Below, in pieces: positions 12,361 to 22,851 of a stretch of DNA of 64,000 bases. The first letter of the stretch is position 1. Every line of letters begins with the position of its first letter. The translations under genes were made by a program, and so were the position numbers. Under the pieces are notes generated by a model. The model had not been told where the DNA came from. It saw only the letters and a program-made list of their open reading frames with translations, and did not search any database. The DNA is taken from positions 12,953,001-13,017,000 of the forward strand of contig BSBM01001138.1 of assembly GCA_027924585.1 (NCBI GenBank), written 5' to 3'. Origin of the DNA: Larix kaempferi. Lineage: Eukaryota > Streptophyta > Pinopsida > Pinales > Pinaceae.

Positions 12361-14209
12361 ATGGATGAACAATGACATACTACTCCCACAACCAGTCAAA
12401 CTACTTCCCTTCTCAGCAATCTTGAACCAGTATATAGTCCTACCCCTACATCACAAATTGAATTTGCAACTACACCTCTTGTGAATACTATTAGGGCTTC
12501 CATACTGCGTAATACCAGTTTACCACTAGTTACTCCAGAAGACATACAAGAAGCCCTGGAAGAATCTAGATGTATCTTGACTAGAGGATATTCTCACCAG
12601 ACAGGCATTCCTCCGATCAATTTCGGTATACCTAGAAGACCCTACAATCAAAACCAAACTGGTGACAAACCAAGTGGTGAAGAACCTGTTCATTCCCCAG
12701 TGGGATCACCTGATTACCATCTTAGCGGTTTTCTCAGAGGAGAAATAAACATGAATACTTCAAGACAACTACCAACTACTAGTGGTTTTGACGAACCCCC
12801 TTCACCCCCTAATTCACCACCTGACAGTCCAGGTGATCATAACAACCAATCTTTGTCAGATTCTGAATCTGATCAAGAAATGGTTGACTGTGATAGAGGA
12901 GATCATAACAACAACAAACCCTAGTTACAATGAGGTGTTGTTGCTATACCTGGAGTACAACATAACTTGCCAAAGCACCCTGATAAACTTTTACCGAAAT
13001 TTGATCCTGTTAACAAAGAGCCTACAGAAAACCATATCGATAAGTTCATTCTCGCTGTGTAGACCATGAATGTTCAGCACGAGGATGTCGTATGCCGCTT
13101 GTTTCCTTTAACTTTCGAAGGAAAAGCTGCAAGTTGGTACTTTTCCTTGACCCAAGGATCCATAACAAGCTAGGCTGATTTCAGTCAGGCTTTCATAAAC
13201 AAATTTGGAGAGGATAAGACACATGCAGTATTAGCACTTGAACTGGATAAAATTAGGATGGAAAACAAGGAATGCATTAAAGATTTTAATCAATGATTCC
13301 TCACCTTGTTGAATAGAATACCAACAACTTCTAAACCGCTAGAGGATATTATAATTAAAACTTTTGCCTCTACATTGCCGAAATCTCTTAGCATGTTTGT
13401 CAAGCAAGCTGACAAAACCACTTTGGTTTAAACTTTCGAGGAAGCAATCAAGGTTGAAAAGAATTCCATGACTTTTAACCAGAAAATAGCGGTAAATTCA
13501 ACAACCCCGTGTGCAAAAGGAATGAAGCCACACAAAGAACTAATACAGATAAGAAAGATACCTCTGCTCTCGATATGGAAAAATTACAACAAGCAGTTAG
13601 ATCCCTGAAAAATGAAGTGGTTCTTTTAAAAAGAAACAATGGAGAAGGAACCTCGAATAGAGGAAATTTTAAGGCTCCATATCGACCGTATACACCACCT
13701 AATGCGCTACAAAATGCTCCCCCTGACGTTTCGAGAAATGAGAAAATATTCAATACGATTAGGGTTGTTTATGCTTTACCTAAAACTTCATCTGACCATG
13801 AGTTAAAAGAACATCAGGAACATGAACAACTTGAACCTGAAGAGGAAGATTCTGAAGATCACCTCCCATTCAACTATCACTTCTGGGACAGCTCGGTAAG
13901 TCAAGATGAGTGTCATGACAACTTTGTTTTAGTCAATCAACATACTCATAATACTAGGAGTAAAGGTCCTGTCAACTCTCAACCATCACCCACTCCTAGG
14001 AATGGTCCACAGCTCACACCACAACATCCTGCAATTCAAGACAAAGACCTCCAGTATGATATCATAGATGATCTTAAAAAACAAAGAGCAAACATAAGCA
14101 TGTTTGACTTGTTAAAAATTTATCCTATGCTAGGAGGATCAATATTTTCAAACCCGCCATCCACATCTAATAGCAGTAACAGAAGAAATCATCCTTCCAC
14201 ATCTACAGT
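12361..14209 (+). pseudogene. gag: Element C gag
   Basis: The frame opens at ATG 12361, with a TGA already at codon five. A Pro-rich N-terminus (to 12924) precedes a recognisable Gag core (LPKFDPVNKEP, then FEGKAASWYFSL near 13115 and FGEDKTHAVLALELDKIRM near 13205), with stops at 13060, 13171 and 13294 and others. After a frame change near 13505 a 240-codon open part follows (to 14209): helical, then acidic. No CCHC knuckle is visible. Element D interrupts it at 14214; the frame resumes at 21435. Confidence 0.75.
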
Positions 14210-14321
14210 AATAATGTTGATGTATATGTAACTTCGGAATGTATTTCACATATATGTATATTGTATTCCTATAGAGATGTTATTATTCCTCTATATGGAA
14301 GTGTCGTAACTTATACTTGAT

Positions 14322-14452
14322 GGGTTATTAGACCACCTTGTTTGGGGTCGGCCCTGTATAAGTCATGTGGGTCAAAGGGTTATTAGACCACCCTATTGGG
14401 GGTCGGCCATGTGGGTTAAAGGGTTATTAGACCACCCTATTGGGGGTCAGCC
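14322..14452 (+). repeat. Tandem U3 repeats in LTR D
   Basis: Three units of about 45-55 bp, each with TTATTAGACCACC, a short spacer and GGGGTCRGCC. The GACC...GGTC arms pair. LTR J has two units (57963, 58014) and LTR H one. Placement upstream of the TATA box suggests an enhancer-like role (inference). Confidence 0.7.
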
Positions 14453-14522
14453 CAGTCAGCATTATGTTATGTGGTTAAGTTCGAGCCTACATGAGTTAGG
14501 TAAAAAGGCAAGTCAAGTCAAG

Positions 14523-14530
14523 TATAAATA
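14523..14530 (+). promoter_or_regulatory. TATA box of LTR D
   Basis: TATAAATA, then AGAGTGCGGGAGGCACTC, which can fold as a hairpin near the expected RNA start. The same box occurs in the 3' LTR (21109-21116). Confidence 0.75.
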
Positions 14531-14832
14531 GAGTGCGGGAGGCACTCTATTTGCTCACTCACTTCTCACACATGCACTCAAGGAGGAGTGGTGCACTTAT
14601 GGAGGAGGAGGATCTGCTGCTAGGTTATGGCTATTTCTCTTGGTTGGTTGTATCATTGCTCTATCTATCTCTGAGGAAGTTATTGGGGTTTTTCACCTTT
14701 ATGGTTTTCCCCAAGTAAATCTTTGTGTCTCTTGTGTGCTTGCATTATTGTCTCCATGATTGATATGCTGTACATGTTGTTCTCTCAGTTAATATCCTAG
14801 ATCAAATTGAAGTAAATTCAGAAAATTTAACA

Positions 14833-14844
14833 TGGTATCAGAGC
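14833..14844 (+). other. Primer-binding site of element D (initiator Met tRNA)
   Basis: TGGTATCAGAGC directly abuts the 5' LTR. Confidence 0.9.
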
Positions 14845-15213
14845 TAGCCTGAAAGAAGGCATGATATGGCATGTATGACACTTGTTGCACTTACGATGCT
14901 GGGGCTTGATATAGCAAAAACCAGTCATCGTAGAACTTTCGCTATAAATCCGGTTTGGAGAAGTTTTCGGATCGGAAATTGTTACAGGACTAAGAGTAAA
15001 TCTCCAGGTACCTTGTGTCCAAAGGACAACCTCTAATTCGTTGTACTTTGTGATTTATGATCTGTACAATATAGGGTTTCTGCCTCTTCCAGATCTGAGT
15101 CAAAATCAGGTGACCTTGGGAAAAAGGTCATAACTTGGGCTAGGAAGCTCCAAATGAAATTTCGTGAAATGTGACAGGTAGTACACAGACTGTACTATCT
15201 CAAAAAGCTTTTT

Positions 15214-15567
15214 CAGAGGCCGAAGGTGAACCAGTGACACGTGGCATGCCGTACAAGTTCGCTCTCCTGTATTATCCTATAAACAGGTCACGTTGCGACA
15301 CTTGGCATAACTCTCTCTCAGAGAATCCAATTGAGGTAAGACCTATCAGGATGGAAAGATAACAGGCCGAGATATCTCAGGAAATAGTTTCAGAGGCCGA
15401 AGTTGAAACAGTGACACGTGGCACGCCGTACAAGTTCTCTCTCCTGTATTATCCCAAAACAGGTCACGTTGCGACATTTGGCATAACTCTCTCTCAGAAA
15501 ATCCAATTGAGGTCAGACCTGTCAGGATGGAAAGATAACAGGTCAGGCTATCTCAGGAAACTTTTTC
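15214..15567 (+). repeat. 177-bp tandem duplication in the leader of D
   Basis: Two copies begin CAGAGGCCGAAG (15214 and 15391) and continue through GACACGTGGC, TTCGCTCTCCTGTATTATCC or close variants, and CATAACTCTCTCTCAGA. Element J has the same duplication with the same 177-bp offset (58829 and 59006). No coding potential. Confidence 0.85.
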
Positions 15568-16199
15568 AAACCCTGTGGATCAAAAATTTCGGAGTTACAC
15601 CAGAAACAATCAGGTACATATTTCTGTCAAAACAGAATTATTTTTTGGTACCTTCATTCATGGCTTCCGAAAATTAGGGCTTTGGAGAAAGTTGGAATTT
15701 TTGTAATCGGATACCACGGCTGAATGCTACTCATCAAAATAAAAATTTAGAGACCAAGATCAGAATTTTTGGTTGGGCAGAAGGCCGGGCTTGATCAGAC
15801 CCTAGTTCGGGACTTTGATCAGGAAAGTGGAAAATTAGGGCTTCTGTAAAAATGGGAATTTTTGAAATCTGTGACCATGGCTGGAAGCTCCTCAGAAAAA
15901 TAGAAGCTTAGAGCTTTGGATCAAACCTTTTGATTGGGCAGAAGAGTGGGCTTCATCAAACCCCATTTCAGGGTCACGTCCAGTGAATCCAGAAGTTTCA
16001 AAGGCAAAATTGAGGAGTGAAACTTTACAGTTTTCAAATTCTGAATATACCAGTTTGATCAGCTCATCAAGGCGCATATTTCTATCCTTTCGGAAGTTTG
16101 AAATTCAAAGTTTGAATTTTTGGGGTTTCTCTGACAAACCCATATCCAGCTCCAGGTCCAGTTCTTGCAAATCAAGTGGATAGGGTTAATCCTAGAAGA

Positions 16200-17878
16200 A
16201 GATGGATTGATCATCTGCATGAGTGAAGAAGTTCCTGTTTCAGAGGGAGATGAGGCTAAGGCCTTACATAAAAAGATTACACGCGATCTCGACAGGTATG
16301 ACTCATCAAGGTATGTTTCGATATTTGTCCATGATTAAGTTTATGGCATGTTTGTCTTCATGTTATTACGGTTAGTACAATTTTGATTTTAGATTTGTCG
16401 TATCACCTTAACAAAATTATGAATGCATGATAGAAGATATTCATTGGTTAGGGTGTTGACACTTATGATTGTACTAATGCATTATGGTGTTGTATGAGGT
16501 TTATGTTGTCTACTAACATGAAAGGTACACCAAGAAAGACAAATCATGTTCTGGTCCAAGAACATATGATCATGATAACATGAGGACAAAGATTCATCCA
16601 TTGTCATGGATCTCATAGAAGATCCATTTACGAGGTATGTATAACTTGGTTTTGTAATAGTTAACCTATGAGATATACAGGTTACTAGCACAAGTCATTG
16701 AAGAAGAACAAGAAGACATCATGTGAGTATGTTAGACATAAATAGCTAGCATGCTAATCCAGGTATGTTTTTTTCTATATCAAGATAGAATCCTACCTTG
16801 TGTTAGGATCTTATACTGTCGTTGATAATGATTATTCATGAAGTCATAAGTTTGAATAATCATGGTTGTATGCATATTATGTTTCTTACCTTAATTGATG
16901 ATATGACTAACCAGAAGAATCATGATGGTATAGGTTTGAATAATCATAGGTTTTATGCATAATATATCTCTTATCTTGATTGATGATTCAACTAACCTGA
17001 AGAGTCATAGGTTTGAGTAATTACAGGTTTAGACATGTTATGTTTCTTATGATTTGACTAACCTTAAGAATTCTACATAAACCTTGAATGCTAATGCTTA
17101 TTATTTTCTGTTTGAAATGATCATGACTATACATGCTTGAGATTATTGTGTTTTAATAGTATACTAATGAATGTATGATTTTATATGAGATCACAAGGAT
17201 AACACAATCATGATACTAATAAGCATGCATAGGAACCAAGGATGAATGTAAGTTCAAGGACAGGTAATCCAGGAAGCAAAGATCAAGAGGTAGTACACTC
17301 CAGTGGTTTATGCAAGGATGCAGATATTCAGAGGGAGTTGACCATCTCTCTACATTCCACAACAAAAAGGTGTAGAAGAAGCTACTTTAGATTAGGACTC
17401 CAGCAGCTCCTGCAAGGAAGTGAAGACTCAGAGGGAGTCCACCTAACGAACAAACAAAGATAAGTATTTGAATTGTCATTTCTTGCATATGTGTTTGTTT
17501 AAATAAAATTGTTCAATGATGTATATGCCCATGTTCCTAGACTTAGGATATGTATTGTGCATATTAGAATAGTTGCATTGATGAACAGTATACTACTAAT
17601 ATACATGGGTAAGTGGCCTATGGCACTGTACAACATTCCATTGCTACTTATCTAGAATGAAACCTCTTTGCTGACATGTTGGGAGTTGTGCACACTCTTA
17701 ACAAATGTTCTGGTAGAGATTGGAAGGCATCTAGAAAGTTACGGGATATGGATAAATGTTGTATTGAAGCATTGGCTAAGATAATTGCATGACTGTATGA
17801 CATATTTCTTTATGTGTAAGAATTTGTTCTGAAAACTATGAGATGTTTTCTAATCATGCAATTTAACTTGTTGTGTAG
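16200..17878 (+). pseudogene. Gag remnant and intron-like region of element D
   Basis: Around 16217-16295 the translation resembles the Gag segment of element H (EGDEAKALHKK here, EDEEAKVLHKK in H). It ends at CAG then GTATGAC (16296). After that, donor-like GTATGT words at 16311, 16635 and 16763 and an acceptor-like TTGTTGTGTAG ending at 17878 divide short purine-rich segments (for example 16540-16634 and 17225-17460) from AT-rich DNA. Element J keeps corresponding signals. Real introns are unproven. Confidence 0.45.
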
Positions 17879-18360
17879 GAAAGATCGTATTCCATCTCCT
17901 ACAAAAGAAGAACTACAACATTTGTTCCAGCAACAAAGATATCTATTGAAGATATTGAAGATATTGAAGTTCCCAGGATCTGGGATGAAGAAATGAAATG
18001 CCATGATCCGTTGATCATGAAGAATGATGTTTGGGATGTAATCCCAAGACATGAAGGGAAGTTTGCTATGACTTCCAAATGGAACTATCAGATCAAGCAT
18101 GTTGCAGATGGCAGCATTGAGAAATATAAAAATGATGAAATAGAAGATACAACAGATGGATTCAAGACAGCTTCCTTGAATGGTGTAGTTGAAGAAGAAG
18201 TGTATGTAGAGCAGCTACTTGGTTCTGAGACACATGATAGGAAATCATATATGTGCAGAACTTGGTATGGTGAAGATAGATTGATTGCCGACACGCAGCG
18301 GAAGCTTACTATCGAGTTCGAGATGAAGAACTTGGGGATGATGCACTATTTGTTTTTGGC
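17879..18360 (+). pseudogene. Element D reverse transcriptase with internal deletions
   Basis: Aligns with the RT of element [37 protein letters not shown], then DRLIADT. Three segments present in H are missing: the stretch after KYK up to the FKTA/LNGVV segment, the ALYGLKQAP stretch, and the part carrying the catalytic YVDD. Each join keeps the reading frame. A frame change near 18350 separates it from the next ORF. It cannot be catalytically active. Confidence 0.8.
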
Positions 18361-19209
18361 ATGGAGGTGTGGCAGAGTGCAGATAGAATCTTCCTTGGAC
18401 AAGGGAAGTATGCAGTAGAGATCCTGAAGAGGTTCAGGATGATGGACTGCAAGGATATGGCCACACCTATGGCATCGAATCTGAAGCTTTTATGTGATGC
18501 TTCATCTGAGCCGGCTGATGTCTCTTTGTATTGTCAGATGATTGGGTCCTTGATGTACCTGACGAACACGAGACCAGACATTTGCTTTGCTGTGAACACA
18601 TTGAGCCAGTTCCTGACAGATCCGAGGAGTGTTCACCTGGTTGCTGTAAAGCATATTCTGAGGTACCTGAAGGGTACAGTGGATTATGGGCTCAGGTATG
18701 AGGCGAATCAAAAGTTTAACCTGCAGGGTTATGTTGACTCAGATTGGGCTGGCAGTGCTGCAAACAGGAAGAGCACATCTGGGTGCTGCTTCAGTATGGG
18801 ATCATGTGTGATCTCTTGGTTTAGCAGGAAGCAGTCCTGCGTAGCACTGAGTACAGCTGAGGCAGAGTATGTTGTAGCCTGTTCAGCTAGTTGTGAGGCA
18901 GTATGGCTACGGAAACTACTGTCTGAGCTATTTGATCTCCCGTTGGAGGCTACTGGTATCTTCTGTGATAACCAGAGTTATGTAAAGCTGTCCGAGAACC
19001 CAGTTTTTCATGACAAGTCGAAACACATAGAGATCAAATATCACTATGTCAGGGATATGGTGCAGAGAGGATCTGTGAAGCTCCTGTATGTTGCGACGGA
19101 CGAGCAGATTGCAGATGTGCTGACGAAGCCACTAGCCAGGGTGAAGCTCGAGTACTTCAGAGAGAGGCTTGGCGTTCTTCAGATCGAGGACACTTCGAGG
19201 AAGAAGTGA
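18361..19209 (+). CDS. Element D RT C-terminus and RNase H (intact frame)
   Basis: 282 codons without a stop. It begins in the RT thumb-side segment common to copia elements ([20 protein letters not shown]). The RNase H domain shows the catalytic acidic positions: VDSDWAG (about residues 124-130), STAEAEY and FCDNQS. The tail has DVLTKPLARVKLEYF, which H has partly lost. An intact frame may simply reflect the youth of the insertion, since D has no active RT. In the usual retroelement role, RNase H degrades the RNA strand during cDNA synthesis. Confidence 0.8.
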   Translation: MEVWQSADRIFLGQGKYAVEILKRFRMMDCKDMATPMASNLKLLCDASSEPADVSLYCQMIGSLMYLTNTRPDICFAVNTLSQFLTDPRSVHLVAVKHILRYLKGTVDYGLRYEANQKFNLQGYVDSDWAGSAANRKSTSGCCFSMGSCVISWFSRKQSCVALSTAEAEYVVACSASCEAVWLRKLLSELFDLPLEATGIFCDNQSYVKLSENPVFHDKSKHIEIKYHYVRDMVQRGSVKLLYVATDEQIADVLTKPLARVKLEYFRERLGVLQIEDTSRKK

Positions 19210-19325
19210 TGGACACATTTGCTGAAGCCATTCCAAGCATGTTGGAAGGAGGGTCCTTCACATGGTTGTGGATGTAAGCGCTGGATGATGAGCATCAGGA
19301 TGATGTTCTGGTTTCTGCTTGGATA

Positions 19326-20020
19326 TGATCAGTTGGATCATTTATGTATGTACGCATCATGTTGGATGATGGATATGATCTGTTGGATCATTTATGTATG
19401 TATGCATCATGTTGGATGCTGGATATGATCAGTTGGATCATTTATGTATGTATGCATCATGTTGGATGCTGGATATGATCAGTTGGATCATGTGTATGTA
19501 TTTTGTATATGCATCATGTTGGATGCTTGGACCATGTATCTGTATATGTATCAGGTGGATACATTGTATGATCAGGTGGATCATGTATGGTGATATGTAT
19601 CATGTATCAGGTGGATACATTGTATGATCAGGAGGATCATGTATGATGATATGTATCAGGTAGATACTTGGTATGCATCAAGTAGATGCATTGATGATCA
19701 AGTGGATCAGATATGATGACATGCAGCAGGTTGTTGCAGTGATGATCAGGATGATCATAGATGACGAGCTTCAGGATGTTGCTCCAGATGACATGCAGCA
19801 GGATGTTGCAGTGATGATCAGGATGATCATAGATGACGAGCTTCAGGATGTTGCTCCAGATGACATGCAGTAGGATGTTGCAGTGATGATCAGGATGATC
19901 ATAGATGACGAGCTTCAGGATGTTGCTCCAGATGACAGGCAGCAGGACGTTGCAGTGATGATGATCAGGATGATCATGGATACATCAGGATGATGTATGG
20001 TGAGTATCAGGTTGATACTC
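19326..20020 (+). repeat. Hairpin array in the 3' noncoding region of D
   Basis: At least two dozen short inverted repeats in a row, each with arms ending ATC and GAT around a five- to six-base loop such as AGGTG, AGTTG or AGGAT. Outer arm bases change together: TGATC/GATCA (19326), TGCATC/GATGCA (19674), TGTATC/GATACA (19547), ATGATC/GATCAT (19742), TACATC/GATGTA (19981), GAGTATC/GATACTC (20002). No ORF in it looks real. Confidence 0.85.
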
Positions 20021-20029
20021 TGTGGCCGT

Positions 20030-20580
20030 GGATCAGGTTGTGCAGATAAGCATGTAATTTGTGCCCTGGGAGATTTGCAGATGGTCTTTCGAGGTTTTGC
20101 CTATGGCATGTAATTCGGTACCCTGGGACATCTGGCAAATGCTCTTTCGAGTTTTTGCTTGGGAGGACATATAATTTGTGCCCTGGGAGATCTGCAGATT
20201 GTCTTTCGAGGTTTTTCCTATAGCATGTAATTTGTGCCCTGGGATATCTGGCAGATGCTCTTTCGAGGTTTTGTCCTATGGCATGTAATTTGTGCCCTGG
20301 GAGGTTTTAGGTCAGAGTTGTGTACCCGTAACATCCTGAGATGCTCTTTCGAGGTTTTTCCATGACCACATGTAATTTGTGCCCTGGGAGATCCGATAGG
20401 TTGAGCCTTGTGCTCGTAATTAGTCCTGGGATGCTCTTGCGAGGTTTTGTGGTGAGGTCACATGTAATTTGTGCCCTGGGAGATCCTATAGGTATAGCCA
20501 TGTGCTCGTAACATCCTGGGATGCTCTTTCGAGGTTTTGTGACGCACGTAATAAGTCCTGAGGATTCCACAGTATGGCCA
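20030..20580 (+). repeat. Second tandem-repeat block in the 3' region of D
   Basis: Recurring words ATGTAATTTGTGCCCTGGGA, a short hairpin such as CATCCTGGGATG, then CTCTTTCGAGGTTTT, in units of roughly 60 and 118 bp. Element H carries the same block on the minus strand at about 48390-48880. Confidence 0.8.
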
Positions 20581-20790
20581 ATGATGATGAAGACCTGCAG
20601 GTGGTGGGCCTACATCCAGTATGAAAAAGGACTGGCTCTGTAGAACTTCCTATGACGAGTAGATTCAGAGATTGATTGAGATAGCAGCAGCAGTGACGAT
20701 GATGATGACTCGATGACGATTATCCAGTGACGATGATCCAGAGAAGATGACTTGTGCTAGAAGAACTGTGCTGAGAAATACCTTCCTAGT

Positions 20791-20800
20791 TAAGAGGGAG
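20791..20800 (+). other. Polypurine tract of element D
   Basis: TAAGAGGGAG directly before the 3' LTR; element H has the same tract (complement of 48161-48170). Confidence 0.85.
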
Positions 20801-21429
20801 TGTTGATGTATATGTAACTTCGGAATGTATTTCACATATATGTATATTGTATTCCTATAGAGATGTTATTATTCCTCTATATGGAAGTGTCGTAACTTAT
20901 ACTTGATGGGTTATTAGACCACCTTGTTTGGGGTCGGCCCTGTATAAGTCATGTGGGTCAAAGGGTTATTAGACCACCCTATTGGGGGTCGGCCATGTGG
21001 GTCAAAGGGTTATTAGACCACCCTATTGGGGGTCGGCCCAGTCAGCATTATGTTATGTGGTTAAGTTCGAGCCTACATGAGTTAGGTAAAAAGGCAAGTC
21101 AAGTCAAGTATAAATAGAGTGCGGGAGGCACTCTATTTGCTCACTCACTTCTCACACATGCACTCAAGGAGGAGTGGCGCACTTATGGAGGAGGAGGATC
21201 TGCTGCTAGGTTATGGCTATTTCTCTTGGTTGGTTGTATCATTGCTCTATCTATCTCTGAGGAAGTTATTGGGGTTTTTCACCTTTATGGTTTTCCCCAA
21301 GTAAATCTTTGTGTCTCTTGTGTGCTTGCATTATTGTCTCCATGATTGATATGCTGTAGATATGCTGTACATGTTGTTCTCTCAGTTAATATCCTAGATC
21401 AAATTGAAGTAAATTCAGAAAATTTAACA
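20801..21429 (+). repeat. 3' LTR of element D
   Basis: 629 bp, near-identical to the 5' LTR, with an 11-bp tandem duplication (GATATGCTGTA) near 21346-21367. It ends TTTAACA next to the target duplication AATAA. Confidence 0.93.
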
Positions 21430-21435
21430 AATAAT

Positions 21436-22842
21436 TCTGATCCCACCACTAGGAAAGGGGTGGAAAGCTTCAATAATGACAATAAGACAGCTGCTGATAG
21501 GGATACACTGATAGGGAAGAACTCCAAAACTACAACTCCCCCTTTCCTATTGACATTTGATATTTTTAACTGGAATGTCCATAACTGCATGGTCGATTCC
21601 GGGGCATCATCAAACGTTATGCCTTATTCGGTATGCAAGAAATTGAATGCTGAGATTGTTCCTTGTGAAACTCAGATCAGCCAACTTGACCGCTCTAAGG
21701 TGAAAATTCTAGGGGAGCTCCAAGGAGTAATGATTAGAATGGCTAATAATCCACAAATTTTTCAAGTCATTGACATTGTAGTGGCAGACATACCAGATGT
21801 ATATGGGTTGTTTCTAAGCCGTGATTGGTCTCAAACTTTAAAGGGTTATTTTTCGACCGATTGGTCACATCTGTGGCTACCTAAGAATGGGCGGCCAAAT
21901 CAGATCAGAATTGAAAGGGAAAGGTACATGAAGCATACAGTGATTGAGATCGATTCACCTAACGAACCAGTTATGTTTAGTGATTCGATTCTTGGAAACT
22001 TTGGTTTTGATTCTGATTTAGGCACTTTTCCTGCACATAAATCAACACTTGCTGATTCTGTAAATAAATCAGAAATTTTGCATTGTGATTTTCAAGAAGC
22101 TCTTTCCAAATTGTTAAACGATGTAAATAATGTGAATAATGTAGATAATCTTGTTGATAAGCCTTGGCATTTATACTTTGACGATGCACGATCAAAAGAC
22201 GGTGCAAAGGCAGGTTGTATGCTCCTTGACCCTTTAGGAAATAAACACTTATTGTCTTGCAGATTGGAATTCTTGTGCACAAACAATTCAGCTGAATATG
22301 AGGCTCTCATTCAGGAGTTAAAAAAAGCATTAGATTTAAATGTGAAGGTATTGGTTGCTTTTGGTGACTCTGAAATCATTGTTCGTCAAGTTCGCAATTC
22401 TATACATTGTTTATCTAACCATCTGCGAAGCTATCAAAAGGAGGTATGGAACTTAATTTCAGCATTTGATGCTTTTAATATTAACTCTATCCCTCGCTTT
22501 CAAAATACAGAAGCTGATATTTTGGAAAATGTGGCATCACAGCTTCTACCGTCGGAAAATTTCTCTCCCAACATCTTTTCAATTGAATTATTATTTAGAC
22601 CATCAATTCCTGATAATATCACTAATTGGCGTGTCTTTAATGATGATTCTCAGATTATTGACTTCTTAACAGGAGAGGATGCTTTTAAAGAAACGACTAT
22701 CAACGAGATCACGCATGACGAAGATCTGCACAATTTCTCAATAATCCATCCACCTCATTCTGTTGACGAATCATTTAAGCTAGTAAATTCGATCCCTACT
22801 TCAGTTCTCAGGCTTGAAAAATTTTATGACCTGCATGATTAG
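21436..22842 (+). pseudogene. Element C protease plus extra RNase H, placed before RT
   Basis: Open for about 470 codons after the D insertion, ending at TAG 22840. Aspartic protease: active-site MVDSGASSNVM at about 21590, in the expected retropepsin context. About 180 residues later comes an RNase H domain of the archaeal-like type: WHLYFDDARSKDG (first acid), NNSAEYEALI (Glu), FGDSEIIVRQV (Asp), TEADILENVAS (last Asp), spanning roughly 22160-22530. All four acidic positions are present. Tat elements normally carry such a domain after the ordinary RNase H; here it precedes RT. Confidence 0.8.
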
Positions 22843-22851
22843 TTCAAGGGA

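Larger units (their letters stand above)
14215..14832 (+). repeat. 5' LTR of element D
   Basis: 618 bp, with the 3' LTR at 20801-21429. U3 contains three copies of GGGTTATTAGACCACC (14322, 14377, 14421), each followed by GGGGTC or GGGGGTC so that a short hairpin can form. The 61-codon open stretch at 14533 is present in both LTRs but has no protein-like features beyond openness. Confidence 0.93.
14215..21429 (+). mobile_element. Element D: young non-autonomous Ty1/copia element inside C
   Basis: Perfect 5-bp target duplication AATAA (14210-14214 and 21430-21434). LTRs end TGTTGATG...TTTAACA and differ by only about three transitions plus one 11-bp duplication in the 3' copy (near 21356), so this is the most recent datable insertion in the window. 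It has a Met-tRNA primer site and a purine tract. Between them it lacks most of gag, protease and integrase, keeps remnants of RT, an intact RNase H frame and a 1.6-kb repetitive 3' noncoding region. It must depend on relatives for movement. Confidence 0.92.

Noticed and set aside
14533-14718. 61-codon ORF identical in both LTRs of D
   Set aside because: Identity reflects the youth of D; it overlaps the transcription start region and has no domain.
14833-14844. TGGTATCAGAGC sites as fragments of tRNA genes
   Set aside because: Only the 12-base primer complement is present, always next to an LTR; there is no cloverleaf.
19219-19873. Overlapping ORFs rich in repeated Met/Ile/Cys/Tyr in the 3' array of D
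   Set aside because: They are translations of tandem hairpin repeats and do not look like protein.
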